Positions 44,093 through 54,336 of a DNA stretch of 64,000 nt are shown piece after piece; the first letter of the stretch is position 1; every line of letters starts with the position of its first letter. The DNA lies in contig JAJGOT010000138.1 of the NCBI GenBank assembly GCA_022457155.1, positions 590,001-654,000 on the forward strand, in the 5' to 3' direction. The notes under the pieces were generated by a model that ran no database searches, had not been told where the DNA came from, and worked only from the letters and a program-made list of their open reading frames with translations. A program made the translations under genes and the position numbers. Source of the stretch: Cladopsammia gracilis. Lineage: Eukaryota; Cnidaria; Anthozoa; Scleractinia; Dendrophylliidae.

Positions 44093-44766
44093 TTCATGAC
44101 TAGTTCCACAATTTCTGATGGTGAGAACTCATTTTCATCAAAGTCACTTGCGCCCAAGCCGAAAGTTCCAAGCGCCTTCTCAAAATCCTCTAGTTCATGA
44201 TCTAATTTGTGCAGTCTCCATAAAATTTTAATCGCGTATTTCTCGCTCCATCCATCACTCATCATGTCAAGTATTTCATCAATTATTGGTGCCCTTGCTA
44301 CATCTCGCTCTTCTTCATCTTCACTCTCATCTTCGTCTCCCCAGTCCTCCTCTTCCTCCTCTCCCCAGTCCTCCTCTTCCTCCTCCTCTTCTCTCCATTC
44401 CTCCTCTTCCTCTTCAGCTTCGCTTCGCTCGTCGATCACGCGGCTCACTGCGTCCTCGCGGTCCGCTTCGCTCCGATCCTCCTCATCCGCACTCTCATAA
44501 AATACTGCGTCTGCACCCCAAACTGCCTCCTCGGCTTCAATGTCACTCAACTCCCAAGATTCTTTCTGATGACGTGCTTCTTCACGTCGTTGGAAATCTA
44601 GACGAAATCGTCTTTCTATATCTTCATGAAATTCCATATCTTCACGAGGATGTCGTGAAAGCCAGTTTTCAAAATCTGCCAGTCTTTTAAGTCCTGCCAG
44701 TCTGTGTTTTTCTTCGGTTTGTTCAAGCTTTTCCTGAAATGTTATTCGTTTTCGTTCATGGGCCGT
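44068..44766 (-). pseudogene. Acidic (Glu-rich) Polinton protein with a lost start codon
   Basis: The frame is open from beyond 44766. The expected start, marked by the palindrome shared with the divergent gene, reads ACG instead of ATG (44766-44764, context AAATAAAACGG). The protein would continue AHERKRITFQEKLEQTEEKH, with helical charged sequence, then a run of about 45 residues that is mostly E, D and W (EEEEEEWREEEEEEEDWGEE), and a more ordered C-terminus (IIDEILDMMSDGWSEKYAIK). About 232 residues. The family is unknown; an acidic protein of this kind could be a histone or capsid chaperone. That is speculation. Confidence 0.55.
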
Positions 44767-44826
44767 TTTATTTGGGAGGAAAAAAAATGAAAAAACTTTG
44801 AAAAAAATAATCCCAAGTAAAATGGA
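44764..44826. promoter_or_regulatory. Divergent promoter with imperfect palindrome
   Basis: CCGTTTTATTTGGG (44763-44776) mirrors CCCAAGTAAAATGG (44812-44825) with two differences. One of them is the change that turns the minus-strand start codon into ACG. Confidence 0.65.
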
Positions 44827-45448
44827 CCTGAAAGACTTGAAAATAAATGAAATCAAAACCGAAGCACCGACAATGAAAAACACCAACCATCAATTTGTGG
44901 AAATTCCTATCCGGTTCAAAGAACGACCTATCACCATCCAACTGACCAAATGTTGTTTCAAAATATTTCAAAATGAAAACGGATTTTCCCTTGCGATCAA
45001 CCTCGATCAATCTCCTCTCCACATCAAAGAAAAGTTTCAAGAGATACAAGAACAAATCAGAAAGTTAGCCATGGAAAACCAGCCTGCGGTTAAGAAACTG
45101 AATTGGCGATTTGGAAAATTCTCAGCCAATGATTTCAATCTGATCAAAACGGATCGAAGTGAGATGAAAAAAGTTTGGGGAAAGTTGTGGACAACACCGA
45201 AAGGAAACATCTCTGTTCCATTTTCAAAATTTGGTGAAGGAGAAGTTGGAACAAGAAAATCCATTCGGTTTGATCCCCATGAACACATTGGAGAAAAACT
45301 GACAGGGCATGTCATCTTCCGCATTTCACGCATCTTTTGTGGAAATTGCCAATCCATCACATGCTCAATCAATTCAGCTTTTGTGTCAAAATTCCATGGC
45401 AGCGCTTCAGCGTTTGATAACTTTGAAGATAATGAGGAGGAGTGGTAA
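44822..45448 (+). CDS. Polinton protein of unknown function, possible ssDNA-binding type
   Basis: 209 codons from the ATG at 44822 (AGTAAAATG). N-terminus MDLKDLKINEIKTEAP; middle NWRFGKFSANDFN and KKVWGKLWTT; a strand-rich C-terminal part HVIFRISRIFCGNCQSITCS; tail very acidic (NFEDNEEEW). Alternating hydrophobic strands with an acidic tail resemble single-stranded DNA-binding proteins of phages and large DNA viruses, but I see no decisive motif. It lies among replication genes near PolB. No lesion is visible. Confidence 0.5.
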   Translation: MDLKDLKINEIKTEAPTMKNTNHQFVEIPIRFKERPITIQLTKCCFKIFQNENGFSLAINLDQSPLHIKEKFQEIQEQIRKLAMENQPAVKKLNWRFGKFSANDFNLIKTDRSEMKKVWGKLWTTPKGNISVPFSKFGEGEVGTRKSIRFDPHEHIGEKLTGHVIFRISRIFCGNCQSITCSINSAFVSKFHGSASAFDNFEDNEEEW

Positions 45449-45479
45449 GTTTTTCATTTCTTGGAAATGAAAAGATGGT

Positions 45480-45916
45480 TCAGTTCCTTGGGAGAGGGCT
45501 TTGCCTGACTTTTGCATGCAGTCGTTTTTGTCGCAAGTTGTCAATGAAGATTTGTAAGTCATCCCGCATCCAAGTGATTTTGTGAGAAAGTTCTTGTGCG
45601 TCAAGGAAATGATTCTTCTTCTTGAGGACTTGGTTGAAGAAAACCGTTTGGGAGATGTTGAATTTTGAAAACACATCCTCATTATTGAAAAAATCAACAT
45701 CCTCAATCTTTGTAACTGGCCCCACATCAATCTCTTTCTGAATGTGGAAAACTTTGTTGTCGGATTTCTTGTGAAAACTGGGTTGGTAATTTGTCTCTTA
45801 AGAACATTCACGATGCCCGAAGCTGAAATTCCAGTTGCAGCCGATGCTTGATGCCGGTGCCGATGCTTGAAAAAAAATTGCTTCTCTTTTCCTTCTTCTT
45901 GAATCGAAAACTTCAT
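45480..45916 (-). pseudogene. Small Polinton protein divergent from PolB, one frameshift
   Basis: From the ATG at 45916 (AATAAAATG): MKFSIQEEGKEKQFFFKHRH, then QASAATGISASGIVNVLKRQ. A frame change near 45745 leads to GPVTKIEDVDFFNNEDVFS and a helical C-terminus (ITWMRDDLQIFIDNLRQKR) ending at 45480. About 145 residues. I do not recognise the family. Its start shares a palindrome with the PolB gene. Confidence 0.55.
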
Positions 45917-45949
45917 TTTATTTGGATTTTTATTTTTTCAAATAAAATG
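45914..45949. promoter_or_regulatory. Divergent promoter palindrome (small gene / PolB)
   Basis: CATTTTATTTG (45914-45924) and CAAATAAAATG (45939-45949) are perfect complements 14 bases apart. Each outer triplet is a start codon. Confidence 0.75.
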
Positions 45950-48900
45950 GTGACTTTGAAAGAGTTGAGATCGTTCGCGAAATCATCCAGGTTGCGCGGA
46001 TGGTCCCGATTGAAAAAAGCTGATTTGATTTTGTTTTTGGTTGAAAATCTTTGGTCGGGGGGAGGAAGATGGAACCAACCAAAAATGAACAAAGCAGCTC
46101 GTTTGAGAATTTGGAAAAACAAAAAAGTCAACCCCCTGGATGTTGAAAATGAACAAATTGATGTGCCTGTTTTGGTTCCGGAAAAAAGAAACGATTTCTG
46201 ACTGGCTGAATTGGTTGGAAAATGCGCAGATTGAGAGGCAGCCTGATCCTGAGATTGAAGACTTGAGAAGACGCCTGAACAGATTGCAAAATGTGGAAAG
46301 AGCTTCTGCCTTCAATGGATTTGCAAAAGAAATGGTAATCCCAGGAATTCCAGGAGAACTCCTCAGAGAGTTTTTCGATCGTGTGAAGGTTCAAGTGGTC
46401 CATTTGCTTCGACGAAATGATTTGACCAAAGCCAGGTTGATTTTGACTTGTTTGATGGCACGAACTGTATTGGCAACTGGAGAAGAGATTGAGGAAGAAG
46501 CAAACTTTCACTCTCGAGTGATGGCAAATCTTGAAGGAACAGATAAGTGGGGAATGTATGATGCGATGGTTGATAGAGTACTGGAGAACATGGCGACTTT
46601 CAAAATGAGAGGCTCTAACTGGGTATTTGTGAGAGTGAGAGAGTTAGTCATTCCCTTCGCAACATTTCAACCGCTGCATGGGAGTTCATGGATGAAGCTT
46701 CCAGCAGGATTGAAAAATAAGAAAGCTGTGGTGAACATGAAGAATGAGGACGAGATGTGTTTCAAGTGGTGTGTGACACGAGCCATCAATCCAGTTGAGA
46801 AAAATGCAGAAAGAATCTCAATCGAATTGAGAGAACAAAGCAGGGAGTTGGATTGGAATGGTTTGTCATTCCCAACACACAAATTGGGATTGGCAGTGAA
46901 TGTGTTTGGGTATGATGGTGGAACTGTCTTTCCGTTGAGAATTTCTGAGAAAGAAGGACAAATGATCGACTTGTGGTTGAAGGACGAAAAGGAGAAAACG
47001 CATTTCTGTTGGATAAAGAACCTCAGTCGACTTCTCTCAAAACAAGTTTCCAATCATGAAAAAGCACTTGTGTTTTGCCGAAGATGTTTGAACCACTTTC
47101 CCGATAATGATAAGTTGAAACGGCATGAAGAGTCTTGTTCCCAGTTTGAAGCAGTGAAGATTGCCATGCCAGCAGAAGGGAGTGTTGTGCAGTTCAAAAA
47201 CTACCACCGATGAAACTAAACTCATTCACTGAAAAGTTTCAAAAACATGTTGCTTGTTCATTTGCGTTTCATTTGGTGTCAGACTTTGTGAAGAGAGATC
47301 CTGTCTTGTTCCGAGCAGATAGTGATGAAGAGGATGTCGGGAAGAAGTTTGTTGAAGAATTAAGTCGGTTTGCATTGAGTGTGCAAGAGGAAGTGAAATT
47401 CCCTAAGAGGATGGAATTTGGGAAAAAAGAGCAAAAACAGTTTGAGGAAGCCAGCTGCTGTTGGATATGTGAAAAATAGTTTGCAGTGGATGATAAACGA
47501 GTTCGAGACCACTGCCATTTCACTGGGAAATTCAGAGGAGCAGCTCATGAATCGTGCAACTTGAATTTCAAGAAACCAAAGTTCACCCCGGTGATTTTCC
47601 ACAACTTGAAAGGATATGACGCGCATCTCATTGTGAAGAGTTTGGGATTAAGTAAAGGGGATATCAGTTGCCTCCCAAATAATGAAGAGAAGTTCATTTC
47701 CTTCTCTAAGCAGCTAAAAATTGAGGAAATAGAACAAGGGGGGCTTAAACCACCTAAAATAATTTGGCATGAAATTCGGTTCTTGGATTCAGCTGCATTC
47801 GTGGCTGCTCCTTTGGGAATCTTGGTGAAGAACTTGAGGGATGAAGACTTCATTAAAACGAAAAAGGTGTTTGGGGAGAAGTGGGAGTTGTTCAAACGGA
47901 AAGGAATCTTCCCATATGAGTGGTTAGATACAACAGAGAAATTCAACGTGAAGGAACTCCCTGAAAAAGAGGCCTTCTATTCGACGTTGAATGATGAAGG
48001 GGTGAGTGATGAAGACTTGAAACATGCAAAACTGGTTAGGGACGAGATAGGAATGGATAACATGGGAGACTTCCATGATGCCTATCTGAAGGCGGATGTC
48101 ACTCTGTTAGCGGATGTCTTTCAAGAGTTAAGAAAAGTTTGCCGGACTCATTATAACTTGGATCCAGCTTGGTTCTTCACTTCACCCGGTTTAGCATGGG
48201 ATGCTGCTTTGAACGAAAGTGAAGTTGAACTGGAACTATTGACAGACCCAGAGATGCTTTTGTTTTTCGAGAGAGGAATTCGAGGAGGAGTTTCAACTAT
48301 CTTCCACAGGAGAGCAAAGGCAAACAACAAGTTCATGGGTGATGACTTTGATGAAAGTCAGCCGTCAAAGTATCTGGCTTATTGGGACGCGAATGGACTG
48401 TATGCATGGGCCATGTCAAATCCATTGCCGGTTGGGAACTTCCAATTGATGAATGAAGATGAATTGGAAAGATGGAGCGATGAAAGTTGCGTCTTGGAAG
48501 TGGATGTAGATATTCCCAAAGAGTTGCATGACCATTTCAATGACTTTCCACCGCTTCCGGAACGACTGATGATGGGAAAGGTGGAGAAACTGATTCCCAA
48601 CTTGAGAAACAAGCGGAAAATGATTGTACATCGTCGACTGCTAAAGCAGGCTTTGGAGTTGGGATGTGAGTTGAAGAAAGTTAGAAGGGGAGTGAAGTTC
48701 AGGGAAGACTGCTGGTTGAAGTCATTCATTGACAAGAATGTGATCCTGCGACAACAATCCAAAAATGCATTTGAGAAAGATTTCTTCAAGTTGATGAACA
48801 ATGCAGTCTTTGGGAAAACTATGGAGAACATCAGGAAAAGGAAAGATGTGCGACTGGTGTGCCAGGGAAAGAAATTCTGCAAGTTGGTGGCTAAACCAAA

Positions 48901-50294
48901 CTTTGAGCATTTCACCATCTTTGGGGTGAAAATCTAGTGGGAGTTCATATGAAACGGACTAAGATGACATTTGACAAGCCAGTATATGTGGGACAAGCGA
49001 TATTGAATGTCTCGAAGAGTTTGATGTACAGTACTTACCCGCTTATAAGAACCTGCAATTTAAGAACCTGTTAGCCTAAAAATATCAATTTAGACTCCAT
49101 TTACATAAGAACCTATTTAGCCTAAAATTTGAAACAGGTTCTTATAGAAAGGTTCTTATAGAAATTAACCTAAAAAAAATCTTCATGCAAAAAAACATGA
49201 CTCAAAAGTAGTGAACTTGAACATGTATTTCAGGTATTTTTTTTTTCCTTTGTTTTAAATTCATTAGCATATATTACCATACGCAAAAACAATGGAAAAC
49301 ATTAGATATATATCATTAAACCAACTTTCAGCCTGATACTGAGAATTAAAATATCTGCTAAAATGGGTCATGGTCACATACTGTCTAAAGGCCAGGCCTG
49401 TTTTGGCATTAAATTAATATACATGCCACCTTTCTACCATTCACAGGTGTATAATATATTGCTCATTAAATAAGAACCTATTTAAGAACCTGCGTAGCCT
49501 AAAATTCCACTAAGCACCATTTACATAAGAACCCGTTTAGGCTAAATTTGAAAAAATGGGTTCTTATAAGCGGGTAAGTACTGTATGACTTCCATTATGG
49601 ATATGTGAAGAAAAAATGGGAAAAGGCTCAATTGTGTTTCACTGATACAGATTCGTTGTTATATGAGATAGAGACGGATGATTTGTTTGTGGACATTGGA
49701 AAAGATGTGCCAAAGCACTTTGACACGTCAGAGTTTGCTGAAACACATCCCAGAGTTGTTGACGGAACCATAAAGCGAATGAACAAGAAAGTATCGGGTT
49801 TAATGAAAGATGAAGCTTGTGGAGGAGTGATTGATGAGTTTGTGGGACTGAGAGCAAAGTGTTATTCCTTCAAAGTGCATGGTGGAGGTGGGACAAAGAA
49901 ATGCAAAGGTGTGAAGAAACGAGTTGTGAAAAAGCGAATCATTCATGAAGACTATGTTGACTGCCTGGAAACGAAGAACCCACATATGAGGGTTATGAAT
50001 TGTATCAGGAGTGAAAAGCATCAGATATTCACCCAGAAAATTAACAAGACGGCTTTGAGTGCTGATGACGACAAACGATTTGTGAGAGAAGATGGAATTA
50101 GCACATGGGCTTGGGGGCATTGGAGACTTGGAGAAACGGAGCAACGCGATGTGAGTGAAGTGAGTGGAGTGAATGAAGAAAATAAAGAAGTGATTCAAAA
50201 AATGAATCAAAGAAGTGAAGAAGAGATAAAAGCAGCAAGGCTTGAAAAGAAACGAAAGAAAGTTTGCTACTTCTTAAAACATAAAGAAGGATAG
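45947..50294 (+). pseudogene. Protein-primed family B DNA polymerase with N-terminal SAP domain (Polinton PolB), broken
   Basis: The start at 45947 is fixed by the palindrome. The N-terminus is a SAP-like DNA-binding motif (TLKELRSFAKSSRLRGWSRL). A C2H2-like finger (VFCRRCLNHFPDNDKLKRH) and a Cys/His cluster (CWIC, DHCHFTGKFRGAAHESC) follow. Exonuclease motifs FHNLKGYDAH and DAYLKADVTLLAD come next, then polymerase motifs A (YWDANGLYAWAM), B (FKLMNNAVFGKT) and C (DTDS). Lesions: frameshift in an A run near 46185, frameshift near 47205 with apparent loss of the first exonuclease motif, in-frame TAG at 47477, frameshift near 48930, and a 555-bp MITE between motifs B and C. It would replicate the element but is clearly dead. 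Confidence 0.85.
49029..49583. mobile_element. 555-bp MITE (TA target site) inside PolB
   Basis: Perfect terminal inverted repeats start CAGTACTTACCCGCTTATAA, with TA at both flanks (49027-49028 and 49584-49585). The interior repeats a TAAGAACCTG...TAGCCTAAAAT motif in both orientations. No ORF. TA target and CAGT ends suggest the Tc1/mariner/pogo group. It interrupts the polymerase between motifs B and C; the downstream reading frame is consistent with a clean insertion. Confidence 0.9.
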
Positions 50295-50439
50295 GGAGAA
50301 CATGTTGAGTTGGGAACTCTAGAAAGAAAGTTTCATGTAAAGGAAAATGTTTTGAAAAATGAGATGAATGTGAAAGTTTATGTGAAAGGATATACTAGAT
50401 ATGCAACCTTGTAATGTGTGAAAATGTTTACCTTCGGGT

Positions 50440-50689
50440 GGAGGTGAGTGGGAATGTCTTGAGTTAGTCGGTAATTTGTTTTGAACGTATTTCTGCTAGT
50501 GAATAATGTGCATTGATTTGGGGAAGTAGGAATGTGTTGAGTTTGTGCTTGAGGAAAGTGTGCATTGATTTGGGAGAGTGGGAATGTGTTGAGTTGGTGG
50601 GTAATTTTTTTGGCGTATTTATGCTTGATTGAGGGTAAGTTTTTGGGCGTATTTCTGCTGTGAGCCAGAACCGGCCTTTTCTATCTACT
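50440..50689 (-). repeat. Right terminal inverted repeat of the Polinton
   Basis: Complement of the left repeat; outermost bases ATCTACT, then the GGAGGG duplication. Confidence 0.9.
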
Positions 50690-51066
50690 GGAGGGACAGA
50701 TTAATTAAAATGTATTTATACATTTGATTTGTCCGATTTCATTTGTATTTATACATTTATCCGATTGGTGGTTTATTAAAATATTCCACCAATCGGATGG
50801 GGAAGTCAGCTTCTCCCAAAAAAAAAATTGAAAAAATGTGTGGTCGCTTGCAAAGATTTGTAACGTGTGTCACGCAACGCGACAAGGGGAAAGGTAAAAA
50901 ACGATCAGTATAGGATTTTCGCTTCTCTTTCTTCCTGGGGATTTCTTTCATAGAGATTCGTAGCTTACCGATTTAATAACATGCAGTACACTTGCAGTAC
51001 ACAGCTGTGTCTTTATTTACACATTGACACTCAAAGCGTAAGTCACGACCACAGCGACAAACCTAC

Positions 51067-51234
51067 CTCCTGTGCACTCGCCACAGAGTTAAGTCCGGGG
51101 TTTTCAAGACCAAGACCAAGACCACGACTTGACTGGCTTGGAAGTGATGAAAGAGCTTGGTCAACTGCCTTTTCTGCGGCCCTAGAGACCGCCGAGGCGA
51201 TTGACCTCGAGAGCTCGTCAGGTCGAGCAGACAT
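51067..51234 (-). CDS. Candidate first exon of the outer transposon integrase
   Basis: The minus strand from the ATG at 51234 reads MSARPDELSRSIASAVSRAA, then KAVDQALSSLPSQ, and reaches a donor-like GAG/GTAGGT at 51067. Helical N-termini of this kind (repeated A/S/V with SRAA and ALS) are usual in the integrase family seen at 31988-32746. It is on the same strand and upstream of that exon, but 17 kb away because the Polinton lies between them. The splice phase does not fit a direct join to the 32746 acceptor, so a middle exon may be missing. Confidence 0.4.
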
Positions 51235-51309
51235 CTTTGCGAGTTTTCCCACGCTAGATACTCTCGTGACTTGTCACGTGCACGCTCTCATGGTTTCAGT
51301 GATATCAAA

Positions 51310-51819
51310 TAATTTTTTTTTATTTGAAATAATGTTTTTCATGGTTTGAAATAAGCGGTTGAATTGACCATAATCCGCCGGATATCAAACAATCAATGAC
51401 TGATTTGAAATCGCAAAGCAATGATTTCAAATATAAAACTTATATTTAAATAAGCAAGTCGTGATTTCAAATCATTAACGCATGATTTCAAATCAAAAAT
51501 TATTATATCAAATAATAAATTTTGATTTGAAATCAAAATTTATTATATCAAATAATAAAAGTCATGATTTGAAATAACAAGATTTTATATGAAATAAATG
51601 TTTATTATATCAAATAAAACCATGATTTCAAATAAGATTTTATATGAAATAAATTTTTATGATATCAAATAATAAAACCATGATTTGAAATAATAAGATT
51701 TTATATGCAATAATTTATGGCGTCTTCAATGATATCATATCACAAAGCGTTATTTATTAAATAATGGAAAAAATGACAAAATTAAGCTAAATAATTTTTT
51801 TTACAAAGGGCGCCCCATA
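51310..51819 (-). repeat. Right terminal inverted repeat and subterminal array of the outer transposon
   Basis: AT-rich units TTTGATATAATAAA, TTTGAAATCATG and ATTTTATATGAAATAA alternate. The outer ~295 bp match the left arm in complement. Confidence 0.8.
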
Positions 51820-51825
51820 CGTGTC

Positions 51826-53680
51826 GTGGTCCGGAAATCTTACAATACGGACCCGTATTCTTCGAGAATACGGGCAAATCCGGAAGTACCGTGTTCTATG
51901 ACACGCGATATGTCCACCGCGTAATATTTTCCCGATTCGAACTTTTTCCGTGGCAAGAAAAATCCGATGTTCGAACACGTCATTGAAATGCGGAGTTTCA
52001 AGGCCCGGAAATTGTCTTATCCATCCATATGAGCACAGGAGATAATTCTCATTCTTTCATATAATCATTATTTGCTTTTAGTTAAAATGTTCGTTTCTGA
52101 CCGATATTCCATGGTACTAGAAGTGTCACTCGTGTTTCCTGTACCCCATATTTCACGGTACGAGAAGTGTCACTCGCGATTCCTGAACCGGGTATTTCAC
52201 GGTACGAGAAGTGTCACTCGCGATTCCTTTACACGAAATTTCACGGTACGAAAAGTGCCACTCACGATTCCTTTACACGAAATTCCACGATATTGATCGG
52301 TACAAAATAATTATAGTTGTCCCTGTCCCTGTTCCCAAATTTTCATAGGACATGAAATCCCTTGAATACAGATCCCTTCCCAAACAACGAATTATTAACA
52401 GTACAGCACATGTTTGCTATCAAATCAAAACCTTTTATTGCACAAGATAAATTTTGCAGCGAAAAATGTCTAATCCTCATGGATGATATCAATATTCCTT
52501 GAAACAAACTATTTTATTTAGTTAAAAATTTACAATGACTAACATATTTTAAAAATATGTCTAATAAATCATTATATTATAAAGTTAGAAATGATGGATA
52601 ACAATGTTCGCAGAAAATATTTCTTAGCAACTATTTCAGTTCCAAACCTTTCAAATAGCAATATTCACAGAAACGTTGCCATCACATGCATTGGCTAACA
52701 AATACTGCTAATAATTTTGAAATGGACAAACAGGAACAACATTTTCAGTCATTTTGGAAAAAAATAGTTCTAATATTTTGAAGTCTTTCAATGCTTTTTA
52801 ACAAATCAATATAAAGAAAATATTTGCCAAAAAATGGATAATCCCAGCAAGTCAAAGGCTATATTACAGACATTGTACAGGCAAGACTTGTAAAGAATGG
52901 TTCTAAACAGCAGGGCCAAGTGATTCAAAGGCAAGTATAAGGCATCAATCATTTCCAGCAGTGCCCATCCCACCATAGGCATCAGCCGGGCATTTGCTCA
53001 CTGTCAAATCCCAGGGGTAGACATTAGCCGCCTACCCCCCAGTTTACTCCAAGGCATTTGACATCCGCATGTTTCAACCAAATCATCCTGAATCCATTTA
53101 TATAAATTAAACAAACAAAAAAAATTAATGATGAGAAATTTGTTGAAAACTAGTTCTAAAGAGGATGATTACTAGCCGAAAACTGAGGGAAAACGTTTCT
53201 CTGTTACTTGGTTGCATTAAAATAACTTGTTTTAGATCCTAGTCCAGTGGCACGCAACAGAACAAGGCGTGTTCGCACTTTGAGGGACTAAGTTGCACTG
53301 TTGGGTGTTATTTTCTATTTATCAAACAAAGCTGTGATAAGTGACAATTACATTAAAAGTGAACTTCCTCAAGAAAGCTCTATTTTGGCACATAGACTGA
53401 TTATTATCTGAGAAACATAGTTCTATATTTATTTGTATTAGCTTATATTTACTTTTTTTTGCTTGAGTTGATTAAAAAAGTAATAGGCTAATTCTTAGTG
53501 TTTGAGCCTTAAAAAAAATAGATACAGGAATATAAGTTCCTTACATGAAAATCAGTCTCTGTGCCAAAATGGAGCTTGTTTGGAGCAATTTCGATTTCAA
53601 GGAAAAATTATAAGCCCATTTTTTCACGAGCCCTTCAAAAAATTATGAGTTCCTATTTATAATTTTTAACTTGAAATATT
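51826..53680. other. No recognisable gene
   Basis: AT-rich non-coding sequence apart from a minisatellite at 52107-52292. Confidence 0.55.
52107..52292. repeat. Minisatellite, four ~47-bp units
   Basis: The unit contains TTTCACGGTACGAGAAGTG, TCACTCGCGATTCC and a short spacer. Four copies with substitutions. Confidence 0.8.
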
Positions 53681-53750
53681 CATGTTGCATTTTACCAAAT
53701 TCGATGTATTTCTAAGTATTATGACTCAAGTTCATTCATATGTATGGGCA

Positions 53751-54336
53751 TCAGCCAATTCCAGCAAAGGCGGGGGACAAAATGCTGTTCAAATGCCCTG
53801 GGTTACAGTGAAAAATGAAGGAAAATTCCTTGAATCTAAACTCGTACAAACGACAATATTCCGCACTGTGGTCACTATCATTCCCATCACTTCCACGTCT
53901 TGGAGAAGATTGAGGGGACTGTGGAGAGGGGGGAGTTGGCAGTGGGGAAGGAGTCCTTTGATGGCGCTCTCTATAAGCAGGAACCAATGCCCATGCAGGA
54001 GAAGATTTTGGTGGATGGCGTGTGGATGGTTCTCCTTGCACTCTAGTGTTTTGGATGTTAAGAAGATTGCTGGGAATTCACTCTGTCCTGTAATTTCTTG
54101 ACCAAGGATTATAGCATCGAGGAGCGCCAGGGTGGGGACCTTACAACCCATGATGCAGCTTCAGTGTCCTCAGTGTCCCCTGCATCCTCCTCGTCACTCA
54201 TGAAATATGGATCTAGTTGCTGCAAGGCCTGCTTCTCTGATCCAGAGGAGACTTTCATGCGCTTGATGAAGAGCTGTAAAGGCAGTTTTTGGTGTTGTGA
54301 ACAATAAATTCTAAAAGATTGGGGCAGAAGAAACAA
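53751..54336 (-). pseudogene. Remnant of an uncharacterised repeat-associated protein
   Basis: The minus strand carries KRMKVSSGSEKQALQQLDPY and FMSDEED...SWVVRSPPWRS (54270-54115). In shifted frames it continues SLVKKLQDRVNSQQS and a proline/serine-rich RTPSPLPTPPSPQSPQSSPR segment. The YxMSDEE...VVR.PPWRS arrangement is one I associate with cnidarian repeat proteins of unknown function. At least three frame changes are needed, so it is a relic. Related proteins may be nucleic-acid-binding, but nothing here proves it. Confidence 0.4.

Larger units (their letters stand above)
33783..50689. mobile_element. Polinton/Maverick (adintovirus-like) element, complete ends, decayed genes
   Basis: 16,907 bp with inverted ends AGTAGAT...ATCTACT and an exact 6-bp duplication, GGAGGG (33777-33782 and 50690-50695). 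The AG/CT ends and 6-bp duplication are hallmarks of Polintons. Gene content fits: double-jelly-roll hexon, penton, PX-like protein, packaging ATPase, fibre-like protein and protein-primed PolB. No integrase and no adenain-type protease are recognisable inside. Two secondary insertions (35507-37796 and 49029-49583) and at least nine frame lesions show that it is an old, inactive endogenous copy. Confidence 0.95.
31778..51819 (-). mobile_element. Outer DDE-integrase DNA transposon, split by a Polinton
   Basis: The terminal inverted repeats start TATGGGGCGCC (31778) and end GGCGCCCCATA (51819). They run inward as matching AT-rich arms (to about 32023 and from about 51525) made of repeated TTTGATATAATAAA and TTTCAAATCATG blocks. 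An exact 6-bp duplication, CGTGTC, flanks it (31772-31777 and 51820-51825). It carries an integrase-type transposase on the minus strand. Subtracting the Polinton and its duplication leaves about 3.1 kb. The termini and the integrase type differ from the Polinton inside. I cannot place it in a named superfamily; a 6-bp duplication is unusual outside Polintons. Confidence 0.85.

Noticed and set aside
44207..44690. Serine- and proline-rich plus-strand frames
   Set aside because: Antisense shadow of the Glu-rich minus-strand Polinton gene (CTC/TCC repeats).
45407..45600. Extension of the minus frame to 45407
   Set aside because: It overlaps the end of the convergent plus-strand gene in a low-complexity frame; the frame ending at 45480 keeps a more protein-like composition.
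51043..51349. Plus-strand 122-codon frame
   Set aside because: Antisense of the candidate integrase exon and runs into the AT-rich terminal array; no motif.
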